Positions 1 to 6,839 of a DNA stretch of 10,487 bases are shown piece after piece (positions within the stretch are counted from its first letter, which is position 1; each line of letters opens with the position of its first letter). Position numbers and translations under genes: made by a program. The stretch comes from JBBECF01 sp040881945. Its GTDB lineage: Bacteria; Pseudomonadota; Alphaproteobacteria; Dongiales; Dongiaceae. The notes beneath the pieces were generated by a model that saw nothing but the letters and a program-made list of their open reading frames with translations, was not told the DNA's origin and ran no database searches. The stretch is taken from assembly GCA_040881945.1 (NCBI GenBank), contig JBBECF010000209.1:1-10487 (forward strand), given 5' to 3'.

Positions 1-2
1 GC

Positions 3-809
3 TGGCGGCGGGCGCCCGGCCTCGCGGCCGAGCTGCTCGGCGGCTTCGCCGTCGTACTCGGCCAGGACACAGGCCACACGGAGCGTCTGGCGGCGCTGGG
101 AGCCGTCGCCGCGACATGCGTCGGCAATTTGAAATTCGCCGCCGAGCCGTTGCCGGCCGACGCGGCCGAGCTCGCGCTCTTGCGCCGCGCCGTGGCCGGA
201 CGACCGGTGTGGCTCGCCGCCAGCACCCATCCGGGCGAGGAGGAAATCGTCGCGACGGCCCATGCCCGGCTCGCCGCGGACCGGCCGGGGCTGCTCACGG
301 TCATCGCGCCGCGCCATCCGGCGCGCGGCGCCGCGATCCATCGGCTGCTCGCCGGAAGCGGCCTGAGCGTCGCCCGCCGCTCGCGCGGCGAGCCGATCGG
401 CCCAGCGACCGAGATCTACCTGGCCGACACCGTCGGCGAGTTGGGGTTGTTCTACCGGATCGCCGGCGTCGCCTTCCTCGGCGGCTCGCTCGTCGGCCAC
501 GGCGGGCACAACCCGCTGGAGCCGGCGCGGCTCGGTGCCGCCGTGCTGACCGGCCCGCGGACGTTCAACTTCGCGCCGATCTACGCGCGGCTGCTGGCGG
601 CCGGCGCGGCGGGCGCGGTCACCGACGCACCGACGCTTGCCGCCGCGGTCGGTGCGCTGCTCGCCGACCCGGCGGCGCGCGACCGGCAGGCCGCCGCCGC
701 CGCCGTCGTCGCCGCCGCCGAGACAAGCGTGCTCGACGCGGTCATTGCCGAGCTGGCGCCGCTGCTGCCGGCCGCCGCCGATGAGCCACCGGCGCGTGCG
801 CGCGCCTGA
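3..809 (+). CDS. waaA: 3-deoxy-D-manno-octulosonic acid (Kdo) transferase, C-terminal part (5' end outside window)
   Basis: This is the C-terminal part (268 residues) of the GT-B-fold transferase that adds Kdo from CMP-Kdo to lipid IVA at the cytoplasmic face of the inner membrane. The reading frame is open from the left edge, with its first complete codon at position 3, so the N-terminal acceptor domain is missing. Family motifs seen in order are VGNLKF (codons from about 117), ASTHPGEEE (about 213-240), the DTVGELGLFY stretch (about 427-456) and GGSLVGHGGHNPLEPARLG (about 480-536). The last of these is the conserved donor-binding signature of Kdo transferases. The tail after the fold is Ala-rich. 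The stop codon lies inside the start of lpxK, so the two genes are translationally linked in a lipid A/Kdo operon. The assignment is secure; only the upstream end is unknown. Confidence 0.95.
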   Translation, partial: WRRAPGLAAELLGGFAVVLGQDTGHTERLAALGAVAATCVGNLKFAAEPLPADAAELALLRRAVAGRPVWLAASTHPGEEEIVATAHARLAADRPGLLTVIAPRHPARGAAIHRLLAGSGLSVARRSRGEPIGPATEIYLADTVGELGLFYRIAGVAFLGGSLVGHGGHNPLEPARLGAAVLTGPRTFNFAPIYARLLAAGAAGAVTDAPTLAAAVGALLADPAARDRQAAAAAVVAAAETSVLDAVIAELAPLLPAAADEPPARARA

Positions 810-1761
810 GTTCTGGGCGCGCGACGGGATCCTGCCGGCGCTGCTGTCGCCGCTGGCCGGCCTCTATGCCATGGCCGGCGACTGGCGCCGGGTGGCGACG
901 CGGCCCTATCGGGCGGCGGTGCCGGTGATCTGCGCCGGCGGCGTCACCGCCGGCGGCGCCGGCAAGACGCCCGTGGCCCTGGCGCTGGCCCGGCGCCTCG
1001 TCGGGCGCGGCCGCCGCGTGCATCTGCTCAGCCGCGGCTATGGCGGCAGCGCGGCGGGGCCACTCGCCGTCGATCCGCGCCGGCACGACGCGGCGACGGT
1101 CGGCGACGAACCGCTGCTGCTGGCGGCGGCGGCACCCTGTTGGGTGGCGCGCGACCGCGCGGCCGGGGCGCGCGCGGCCGTCGCCGCCGGGGCCGACATC
1201 ATCGTCATGGACGACGGCTTGCAGAACCCGACTCTGTTCAAGGACCTGTCGCTTCTGGTCGTGGACGGCGAGCACGGATTCGGCAACGGCCGGGTGATGC
1301 CGGCCGGGCCCTTGCGCGAGCCGGTTGAGCGGGCGCTGGCCCGCGCCGACGCGGCGGTGCTGGTCGGCGAGGACCGCGCCGGTGTCGCCGGCCGTCTCGG
1401 CGCGACGCCGCTGCTGCGCGCCCGCCTCGTCGCCGAGGCGCCGGACCTGGCCGGGCGCCGCGTGCTGGCCTTCGCCGGCATCGCCCGGCCGGCGAAGTTC
1501 TTCGCCGCCCTCGCCGCCCTCGGCGCCGAGGTCGTGGCCGCCGGGGCGTTCCCCGACCACCACCGCTATACGGCCGACGAGCTCGCGCGGCTGTTCGCGG
1601 CGGCGGACCGCCTCGGCGCGCTGCCGGTCACCACCGAGAAGGACGCGGTCCGGCTACCGCCCGCGGCGCGCGGGCGGGTGCGGGCCGTCGCCGCCCGCCT
1701 CGACTGGGACGACGCGGCCGCCCTCGACCGCCTCCTCGATCAGGCGCTCGCGGAAGGCTGA
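781..1761 (+). CDS. lpxK: Tetraacyldisaccharide 4'-kinase
   Basis: LpxK phosphorylates the 4' position of the tetraacyldisaccharide-1-phosphate lipid A precursor, using ATP, at the inner membrane. The protein has 326 residues, normal for the family. The N-terminus carries the typical APEFWARDG block (residues 8-16) and a hydrophobic membrane-associating stretch (about 17-32). The Walker A loop GGVTAGGAGKTP is at 53-64, followed by SRGYGG (84-89), VGDEPLLL (107-114), MDDGLQN (143-149) and the late FPDHHRYT motif. The Asp of the GDEP motif and a His of the HH pair are probably the catalytic dyad known in Aquifex LpxK. ATG 781 was chosen; it overlaps the waaA stop by 29 bases. A GTG at 796, which would give MRAPEFW as N-terminus, is an equally credible start, and neither has a clear Shine-Dalgarno sequence. 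No terminator is visible in the 37 bases before the convergent M23 gene. Confidence 0.95.
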   Translation: MSHRRVRAPEFWARDGILPALLSPLAGLYAMAGDWRRVATRPYRAAVPVICAGGVTAGGAGKTPVALALARRLVGRGRRVHLLSRGYGGSAAGPLAVDPRRHDAATVGDEPLLLAAAAPCWVARDRAAGARAAVAAGADIIVMDDGLQNPTLFKDLSLLVVDGEHGFGNGRVMPAGPLREPVERALARADAAVLVGEDRAGVAGRLGATPLLRARLVAEAPDLAGRRVLAFAGIARPAKFFAALAALGAEVVAAGAFPDHHRYTADELARLFAAADRLGALPVTTEKDAVRLPPAARGRVRAVAARLDWDDAAALDRLLDQALAEG

Positions 1762-1798
1762 CGATCGCCGCCTTGCCTCGTCCGCGCATCACGCCCTC

Positions 1799-2614
1799 CT
1801 ATTCTGGCATCGGGCCGACGACGAGCTGGGGGTCGAGGCGGGTGTCGAACCAGTTCAGCCGCCAGTCGAGATGCGCGCCGGTGACGCGGCCCGTCGCCCC
1901 GACCGTGCCGACCGGGTCGCCTTGGGCGAGGCGGTCGCCGACCTTCACTGCAACCTCCCTGAGATGCGAGAAGGTCGAGCTGAGGCCGTGGCCGTGGTCA
2001 AGAATTACGGTGCCGCCGGTGAAGTAGAGGTCCGGGTCGGCGAGCGTGATGACGCCGGCGGCCGGGGCGCGCACGGGCGCGCCCTCGGGCGCCGCGACAT
2101 CGACGCCGAAATGCGGCCGGCGCGGCTCGCCGTTGAGGATGCGCTGGCTGCCATAGACGCCGCTGATCGGCCCCAGGGCCGGCCAATTGAAGCCATCGAC
2201 GAAATAGGCGACCGCGCTGTCCACGGCGCGGGCGGCGGCGACGCTCTCGGCCTCGACGGCGATGCGCTTCAGATCGGCCTCGCTCGGCGTCACCATCGCG
2301 TCGGGCAGGCCGTCGATGCGTTGGATGTCGTAGCTGCGTTGCGCGATGGCAAGGCGGCGTTCCTCGACCGCGCCGGCGGGACTCGTCAGCGTCAGCAGCG
2401 CCTCGGGTGGCGCGTCGCGGCCGAAGCCGATGACGAAGCGGCCGTCGGCCGCCACCCGTACCGCGCGCCCGTCGAGGACGACGCGGGCGCCGGGCTCGGC
2501 GCGGCCGAGCACCAGCCCGCCCTGGACCAGCTTCCCGTCGAGATCGAGCGGCCCGGCCAGGGCCGGCGTCGCCCACAGCAGCGCGCAAAGCGCGAGCCGC
2601 CGCGCCGCCCTCAC
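1799..2614 (-). CDS. Secreted M23/LytM-family peptidase
   Basis: The 271-residue protein begins with an arginine-containing n-region, a hydrophobic core and an ALA cleavage site (signal peptide about 1-20), so it is exported to the periplasm. Residues about 21-100 look like a small beta-rich domain (LVLGRAEPGARVVLDG pattern). The C-terminal 120 residues are an M23/LytM domain: PHFGVD (H168, D172), STFSHL (H217) and GAHLDWRLNW (H248). M23 enzymes cut peptidoglycan cross-links using Zn2+ held by a His, an Asp and the second His of an HxH motif. Here that second His is Asp250. The protein may use Asp as ligand, or be a non-catalytic LytM protein that activates an amidase. Its ATG overlaps the xseA stop by four bases (ATGA), so the two genes are translationally coupled. 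The family call is sure; the activity is not. Confidence 0.9.
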   Translation of the reverse strand: MRAARRLALCALLWATPALAGPLDLDGKLVQGGLVLGRAEPGARVVLDGRAVRVAADGRFVIGFGRDAPPEALLTLTSPAGAVEERRLAIAQRSYDIQRIDGLPDAMVTPSEADLKRIAVEAESVAAARAVDSAVAYFVDGFNWPALGPISGVYGSQRILNGEPRRPHFGVDVAAPEGAPVRAPAAGVITLADPDLYFTGGTVILDHGHGLSSTFSHLREVAVKVGDRLAQGDPVGTVGATGRVTGAHLDWRLNWFDTRLDPQLVVGPMPE

Positions 2615-4038
2615 AACAAGGATCCCTGTTTCTCGCCGGCCGCCGGCGCGCCGCTGCGCGGCCGTTTCGCCTTTGGCCCGCCGGTGGCAACGGCGCCGAC
2701 TTGGCCGTCGGCGAACTGGATGGTCAGGCCGTCACCGGGCGCAACCGCCTTGGCCGAAATCACCGGCCGGTCGGCGGCGTCGCGCACCAGGGCGAAGCCG
2801 CGGGCGAGCACCTGTTCATAGGAATAGCTGTCGAGCAGCCGCCCGAGGCTGTCGAAGCGCAATTCGATGCGCGCCAACAGGCCGACGATCGCCTTGCCGA
2901 GGTTGCCGGCCGCGTGGCCGAGCTCGAGCCGACGCCGGTCGATCTGCTGGTGCGGGGTCGGGATCTCCGCCCCGAGGCGCGCCAGCAGCCGGCGCCGCGC
3001 ATCGAAGAACGGCCGGCGCGCGTTGAGCAGCCGCTCGACCCAGCCATCGAGGCGTTGCGCCTTCTCGCCCAATAGCCGCGCCGGGTCGGACAGGCCGCGC
3101 CCCAACCCTTCGACCGCAAGGCGCCGTTCGGCGATCATCCGGCCGAGCGCGCCGACCAGGCGGTGCTCGCTCTCGAGCAGCCGCGCCAGCAACTCGGCGC
3201 GCACCGGCACGGCCATCTCGGCCGCCGCGGTCGGGGTCGGCGCCCGGCGGTCGGCGGCAAAGTCGATCAGCGTCACGTCGGTCTCGTGCCCGACGCCGGA
3301 GATCAACGGAATGTCGCTGGCGGCGGCCGCGCGCACTACCTCCTCCTCGTTGAAGGCCCACAGATCCTCGAGGCTGCCGCCGCCGCGCGCGACGATGATC
3401 AGGTCCGGCCGCGGCACCGGGCCGCCGGGCGCGATCGCGTTGAAGCCGCGTATCGCAGCGGCGATCTGCGCCGCCGCGCCCTCGCCCTGGACCGCCACCG
3501 GCCACAGCAGCACGTGGCGCGGACAACGGTCGGCGAGCCGGTGCAGGATGTCGCGGATGACCGCGCCAGTCGGCGAGGTGACGACGCCGATGACGTCGGG
3601 CAGCAGCGGGATCGGCTTCTTGCGCGCCTCGTCGAACAGGCCCTCGGCGGCCAGCCGGCGGCGCCGCTCCTCGAGCAGCTTCAGCAGCGCGCCCTCGCCG
3701 GCCAGCTCGATCGACTCGACGACGATCTGATACTTCGAGCTGCCCGAATAGCTGCTGATCTTCCCGGTCGCGATCACCTCCATGCCGTGCTCGAGCGTCA
3801 GCCGCAGGCGTCCGACCGTGCCGCGCCAGCACACCCCGTCGATGACGGCGTTCTCGTCCTTGAGGGTGAAGTAGAGATGGCCCGAGCCGTGATAGTTCGG
3901 CTTCGACACCTCGCCGCGCACGCGCACCCGCTCGAAGGCGCCTTCGAGCGTGCGCTTCACCGCCTGGCTGAGCTCGCTGACCGTGAGGACGGGAATGTTG
4001 CCGGTGGCCGGTGCGGGGTCGGTCGGGGTTTCGCTCAT
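2611..4038 (-). CDS. xseA: Exodeoxyribonuclease VII large subunit
   Basis: The large subunit of exonuclease VII degrades single-stranded DNA from both ends together with several copies of the small subunit XseB, in the cytoplasm. The 475-residue length is usual. An N-terminal OB-fold nucleic-acid-binding domain spans about 17-112 (TVSELSQAVKRTLEG; HLYFTLKD). The catalytic domain follows, with GVVTSPTGAVIRDILHR (151-167), VARGGGSLEDLWAFNEEE (216-233) and ISGVGHETDVTLIDF (246-260) then ADRRAPTPTAAAE. A charged, helix-rich segment (about 280-400) corresponds to the long coiled coil that carries XseB, and ends in the SYEQVLARGFALVRD signature. A Gly/Lys/Arg-rich tail closes the protein. ATG 4038 has only a weak ribosome-binding sequence. 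xseB is not in the window. The gene diverges from purD and is followed by the M23 gene with a 4-base overlap. Confidence 0.97.
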   Translation of the reverse strand: MSETPTDPAPATGNIPVLTVSELSQAVKRTLEGAFERVRVRGEVSKPNYHGSGHLYFTLKDENAVIDGVCWRGTVGRLRLTLEHGMEVIATGKISSYSGSSKYQIVVESIELAGEGALLKLLEERRRRLAAEGLFDEARKKPIPLLPDVIGVVTSPTGAVIRDILHRLADRCPRHVLLWPVAVQGEGAAAQIAAAIRGFNAIAPGGPVPRPDLIIVARGGGSLEDLWAFNEEEVVRAAAASDIPLISGVGHETDVTLIDFAADRRAPTPTAAAEMAVPVRAELLARLLESEHRLVGALGRMIAERRLAVEGLGRGLSDPARLLGEKAQRLDGWVERLLNARRPFFDARRRLLARLGAEIPTPHQQIDRRRLELGHAAGNLGKAIVGLLARIELRFDSLGRLLDSYSYEQVLARGFALVRDAADRPVISAKAVAPGDGLTIQFADGQVGAVATGGPKAKRPRSGAPAAGEKQGSLL

Positions 4039-4096
4039 GGCGCCATTCTATGCTAAGAACCGCGGCACCGGGACATCGGGAGTGGGCGATTTCGCC
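4039..4096. promoter_or_regulatory. Divergent xseA/purD promoter region
   Basis: This 58-base spacer separates two divergent genes and must hold, or overlap, both promoters. On the minus strand, TAGAAT (4050-4045) is a good -10 match and ends only six bases before the xseA ATG, which would make that transcript leaderless or nearly so. On the plus strand, TATGCT (4049-4054) overlaps it and could serve purD. I find no convincing -35 for either, so the hexamers are suggestive only. Neither gene has a clear Shine-Dalgarno sequence at the usual spacing. Confidence 0.3.
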
Positions 4097-5377
4097 ATGC
4101 GCATCCTCGTCGTCGGCTCGGGCGGCCGCGAACACGCGTTGTGCTGGTCGATTGCCGCCTCACCGCTGACCGACAAGCTCTATTGCGCGCCGGGCAACGC
4201 CGGCATCGCCACCGCGGCCGAATGCGTGCCCCTGGCCGCCGACGACCTACGCGGCCTCGTCGATTTCGCGGTCGAGGCGCACATCGACTTCGTCGTCATC
4301 GGACCCGAGAGGCCGCTGACGCTCGGCCTCGTCGACCGGCTCGAGGCGGCCGGGGTCAAGGCCTTCGGGCCGAGCGCCGAGGCGGCACGGCTCGAAGGCT
4401 CCAAGGGCTTCATGAAGGACCTGTGCGCGCGCCACGGCATCCCGACCGCGGCCTATGGCCGCTTCACCAACGCCGGCGCCGCCAAGGCCTTCGTCGCCGA
4501 ACGCGGCGCGCCGATCGTGGTCAAGGCCGATGGGCTGGCCGCCGGCAAGGGGGTGATCATCGCCGAGAGCCTGGCCGAGGCCGAGGCCGCGATCGACGCC
4601 ATGCTGACCGAGCGCCGCTTCGGCGAGGCCGGGACGGCGATCGTGGTCGAGGAGTTCCTGGAAGGCGAAGAAGCGAGCTTCTTTGCCCTGGTGGACGGCG
4701 CGACGGCGCTCCCGCTCGCCTCGGCCCAGGACCACAAGCGCGTCGGCGACGGCGATACCGGGCCGAACACCGGCGGCATGGGGGCGTACTCGCCGGCGCC
4801 GAACGTCGGCGCGGCGATGGCCGACGAGATCATGGCGCGGATCGTGACGCCGACGGTCGCCGCCATGGCGGCCGAGGGGCGGCCGTTCAAGGGCGTGCTC
4901 TATGCCGGGCTGATGCTCACGGGCGAGGGGCCGAAGCTGCTCGAATACAACGTCCGCTTCGGCGACCCGGAATGTCAGGTCTTGTGCGTGCGGTTGATGT
5001 CCGACCTGTTGCCGGCCTTGATCGCGGCGCGCGACGGCGTGCTCGGGAGTCTCGATTTGCGTTGGCACGACCGCGCCGCCCTGACCGTGGTGCTGGCGGC
5101 GAAGGGCTATCCGGGCGACCCCCTCAAGGGGACCGAGATCCGGGGCCTGGCGGCGGCCGCCGCGTTGCCCGACGTGACGATCTTCCACGCCGGCACCCGG
5201 CGCGCCGCGGACGGGCGGCTGCTCGCCGACGGCGGCCGCGTGCTCGGCGTCACCGCGCTGGGCGCAACGGTCGCCGAGGCGCGGGCGCGCGCCTATCGGG
5301 CGGTCGAGCTGATCGACTGGCCGGGCGGGTTCTGCCGCCGCGACATCGGCCGGCGGGCGGCCGAGACGCGAGGATAG
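4097..5377 (+). CDS. purD: Phosphoribosylamine-glycine ligase (GAR synthetase)
   Basis: PurD catalyses the second step of de novo purine synthesis: it joins 5-phosphoribosylamine and glycine with ATP to give GAR, in the cytoplasm. The protein has 426 residues, the usual length. It opens with MRILVVGSGGREHAL (N domain), followed by FVVIGPERPL (65-74), GSKGFMKDL (101-109), the ATP-grasp strand-loop VVKADGLAAGKGV (141-153), VEEFLEGEEASFFAL (184-198), DHKRVGDGDTGPNTGGMGAY (212-231) and the metal-binding YNVRFGDPE. The end, GGFCRRDIG, matches the conserved C-terminus. ATG 4097 was chosen because the N-terminal dinucleotide-fold motif begins right there; an in-frame upstream ATG at 3950 lies inside antisense xseA. 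Upstream SD pairing is weak. It appears monocistronic in this window, as is common for purD. Confidence 0.97.
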   Translation: MRILVVGSGGREHALCWSIAASPLTDKLYCAPGNAGIATAAECVPLAADDLRGLVDFAVEAHIDFVVIGPERPLTLGLVDRLEAAGVKAFGPSAEAARLEGSKGFMKDLCARHGIPTAAYGRFTNAGAAKAFVAERGAPIVVKADGLAAGKGVIIAESLAEAEAAIDAMLTERRFGEAGTAIVVEEFLEGEEASFFALVDGATALPLASAQDHKRVGDGDTGPNTGGMGAYSPAPNVGAAMADEIMARIVTPTVAAMAAEGRPFKGVLYAGLMLTGEGPKLLEYNVRFGDPECQVLCVRLMSDLLPALIAARDGVLGSLDLRWHDRAALTVVLAAKGYPGDPLKGTEIRGLAAAAALPDVTIFHAGTRRAADGRLLADGGRVLGVTALGATVAEARARAYRAVELIDWPGGFCRRDIGRRAAETRG

Positions 5378-5473
5378 CTGTCGAGTTTGTCCGGTATTTC
5401 TCGAAAAATCCCCCATTTACACGGTTTAAAGGTGGCCGCCCGATGATACAGGCTGGCAAGGGTAGAAAAAGAA

Positions 5474-5480
5474 AGGGGAG
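5474..5480 (+). promoter_or_regulatory. Ribosome binding site of the response regulator
   Basis: AGGGGAG sits four bases before ATG 5485 (AGGGG core six bases before) and is the strongest Shine-Dalgarno in the window, which favours that start. A second SD-like AGGTGG (5430-5435) precedes an in-frame ATG at 5443 by seven bases, so a 14-residue longer product (MIQAGKGRKRKGST...) is possible. Confidence 0.65.
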
Positions 5481-5484
5481 CACC

Positions 5485-5952
5485 ATGACGCGGCATTCTG
5501 CCTCCCCCGGCACAACCGACGGCCACCGGGCCGAGCCGACGACCGGCGTCGCCCTGGGCACGCTCAAGGTGCTGGTGGTCGACGACCAGCAGACAATGCG
5601 GAGCATTCTGCGCCGACTGCTCCGCGAGATCGCCATAGACAACGTCATCGAGGCGGAAGATGGTCAGCAGGCGCTCGACCTCCTGGGCCGACCCGAGGGC
5701 CAGGACATCGACCTGATCATCAGTGACCTGAACATGCCGGGCATGGACGGTTTGAAGTTCTGCGACCATGTGCGCCGCAGCGAGAGCCTTCGGGCGCGGC
5801 ATACGCCGATCATGATATTGACGGCGGAGCCGGACGGGTTGCTGCTCGACGTCGTGCGCCAGGTCGGCGCGGCCATCATCGTCCACAAGCCGATCTCGGC
5901 GCCCGAGCTGCGCGGGTACGTCGAGCGGCTGGTCGGCATCAAGAGCGCCTGA
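5485..5952 (+). CDS. Single-domain CheY-like response regulator
   Basis: A receiver domain (about residues 27-152 of 155) with no output domain, preceded by a polar, probably disordered N-terminal tail of about 26 residues. All the phosphorylation residues are in place: acidic pair D33-D34 in VLVVDDQQTMRSILRRLL, phospho-acceptor D81 in LIISDLNMPGMDG, switch T113 in MILTAEPD, and K135 in VHKPIS. It should therefore accept phosphate from a histidine kinase and act by protein-protein contact, as in chemotaxis, motility or a phosphorelay. No histidine kinase, che gene or partner is next to it, so it is an orphan and its pathway cannot be told from context. It follows purD by 107 bases with its own strong RBS, which suggests an independent transcript, though I found no clear promoter there. 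The whole upstream part of this frame is only a shadow of purD. Confidence 0.9.
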   Translation: MTRHSASPGTTDGHRAEPTTGVALGTLKVLVVDDQQTMRSILRRLLREIAIDNVIEAEDGQQALDLLGRPEGQDIDLIISDLNMPGMDGLKFCDHVRRSESLRARHTPIMILTAEPDGLLLDVVRQVGAAIIVHKPISAPELRGYVERLVGIKSA

Positions 5953-6030
5953 GCGGATCATCCGGCGCGGCCAGCCGGCAACCGGGCCCTGCGGCGCCGG
6001 CGCCCGCCGCGTTCAAGAGCGTATGTGAAA

Positions 6031-6042
6031 CGGAAATTTCCG
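6031..6042. repeat. Perfect 12-base palindrome, possible operator
   Basis: CGGAAATTTCCG is its own reverse complement. A related imperfect palindrome with the same half-sites (CGGAA...TTCCG) lies at 6085-6100. The pair upstream of the FNR box could be binding sites for a dimeric regulator. The family of regulator cannot be told from the sequence. Confidence 0.4.
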
Positions 6043-6084
6043 CCTTTGATTCGCCTGTGAGGTGCGGGCGATCGAAAATCTTTT

Positions 6085-6100
6085 CGGAACAAGCTTTCCG
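6085..6100. repeat. Second CGGAA-N6-TTCCG palindrome
   Basis: CGGAACAAGCTTTCCG has five-base arms CGGAA/TTCCG around a six-base centre. It directly adjoins another inverted repeat, CGAAAA-TC-TTTTCG at 6073-6086. The spacing between half-sites differs from that at 6031-6042 (six bases against two), which weakens the case for a single regulator. Confidence 0.3.
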
Positions 6101-6145
6101 GCGATCATCGGCAAGTGGGTGCAGCGGTTATCTCGGTGAAGCGGT

Positions 6146-6159
6146 TTGATTTAGATCAA
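6146..6159 (+). promoter_or_regulatory. FNR/FixK-type anaerobox
   Basis: TTGAT-TTAG-ATCAA is a perfect match to the TTGAT-N4-ATCAA consensus bound by FNR, FnrL and FixK regulators, which switch genes on when oxygen is low. Its centre (6152/6153) lies about 111 bases before the ATG of the membrane protein. A -10-like TATCAT at 6187-6192 (or CATGTT at 6182-6187) would place the transcription start about 41-47 bases downstream of the box centre, close to the usual class II activator position of -41.5. The site is seen directly; the regulation is inferred. Confidence 0.75.
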
Positions 6160-6181
6160 TGCGGCGATCGCGCCATGATTT

Positions 6182-6192
6182 CATGTTATCAT
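6182..6192 (+). promoter_or_regulatory. Putative -10 element downstream of the FNR box
   Basis: TATCAT at 6187-6192 (also CATGTT at 6182-6187) lies in the most AT-rich stretch before the membrane protein gene, at a distance from the FNR box that suits an activator-dependent promoter lacking a good -35. The resulting leader would be about 65-70 bases. Confidence 0.35.
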
Positions 6193-6263
6193 ATCTTGTT
6201 GGATAGGCCTCGCGACCGATGGCATGCGCCGCAGTTCGAGGCCCCTCACCAAGGGGGATGGGC

Positions 6264-6770
6264 ATGAATTCCACATCACACCGGCCGTTAGGCCATCGCG
6301 TCGTGTCGCATCGGCTCCAAGTCGGAGCCTTGGCCGGTCTTGCCGGAGGCGCGGCCGAAGTGATTTGGGTCTGGCTCTATGCGAGCCTGTCCACCGCCGA
6401 AGCCGCGGCGGTCGCCAGCGGAGTCACCGGAACGGTTTGGCCGGTCCTGGCCACGTCGTCGGCGGCGGTTCCGTTGGGGATCGTCATTCACATGGCGCTG
6501 GCGATCGTCCTCGGCATCGCGGTCGCCGTCTTGGTGCCGTCGGTCCTGCCGCGTTCCAGGTCCGCCGTTCTTGAACCGGTCACCGTGGTCGGCATCCTGA
6601 TTGCCGTGTGGGCCATCAACTTCCTGGTCATCCTGCCGATCGTCAATCCGGCCTTTACTGGTCTTCTTCCCTACGGCGCGACCCTGGCGTCGAAGGTTCT
6701 GTTCGGCCTTGCGGCCGCCTCGGTCCTCCGTGCCTATCGCGGCGGCGGTCTCGCCATCGCACGAAGCTGA
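6264..6770 (+). CDS. Unrecognised four-helix integral membrane protein
   Basis: I do not recognise this 168-residue protein by family. It has a short polar, His/Arg-containing N-terminus and four likely transmembrane helices at about 19-42, 68-91, 106-127 and 137-156, so it is an inner-membrane protein with little outside the bilayer. Polar or charged residues near or within helices, such as E32, H76 and K144, together with P126, might be functional; this is speculation. The start ATG 6264 was chosen because AGGGGG (6252-6257) lies six bases upstream; ATG 6258 and ATG 6219 are in-frame alternatives (the latter gives 183 residues). The gene stands alone on the plus strand, behind a perfect FNR/FixK box, so it is probably expressed under low oxygen. 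It converges on the COQ10-like gene across 69 bases. Confidence 0.8.
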   Translation: MNSTSHRPLGHRVVSHRLQVGALAGLAGGAAEVIWVWLYASLSTAEAAAVASGVTGTVWPVLATSSAAVPLGIVIHMALAIVLGIAVAVLVPSVLPRSRSAVLEPVTVVGILIAVWAINFLVILPIVNPAFTGLLPYGATLASKVLFGLAAASVLRAYRGGGLAIARS

Positions 6771-6781
6771 CGCAAACGGAC

Positions 6782-6812
6782 CGGCGGCTCCGGGGTCGCC
6801 GCGGAGCCGTCG
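6782..6812. terminator. Hairpin between convergent genes, possible bidirectional terminator
   Basis: CGGCTCCG (6785-6792) pairs with CGGAGCCG (6802-6809) around a nine-base loop, and the stem can be extended by three pairs including one G-T. It lies in the 69-base gap between two converging stop codons, where a terminator is expected. It has no T-run on either side, so it is not a classical intrinsic terminator. Confidence 0.4.
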
Positions 6813-6839
6813 CCGCAGGCCGCGAGACCGTCTGCCGGG

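Larger units (their letters stand above)
5953..6263. other. 311-base intergenic region rich in palindromes and control sites
   Basis: No plausible gene is seen here. The first 60 bases after the response regulator stop are very GC-rich, with overlapping GGCGCC repeats that could form a hairpin but have no T-run. From about 6020 the base composition becomes much more AT-rich than the rest of the window. This part holds the palindrome at 6031-6042, nested inverted repeats at 6073-6100, a perfect FNR/FixK box at 6146-6159 and AT-rich -10-like sequences at 6182-6195. It reads as the promoter region of the membrane protein gene at 6264. Confidence 0.7.

Noticed and set aside
1325..2821. 498-codon plus-strand open frame
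   Set aside because: It runs through the end of lpxK and antisense to the M23 gene and part of xseA. The composition is the Arg/Pro/Ala pattern of a high-GC shadow frame, with no recognisable motif.
5378..5473. Possible promoter with TTGTCC (5387-5392) or TTTAAA (5425-5430) before the response regulator
   Set aside because: No -35/-10 pair with acceptable spacing could be made from these hexamers.
4141..5484. Long N-terminal extension of the response regulator frame
   Set aside because: This part is an out-of-frame reading of purD. The receiver domain has its own strong RBS at 5474-5480.
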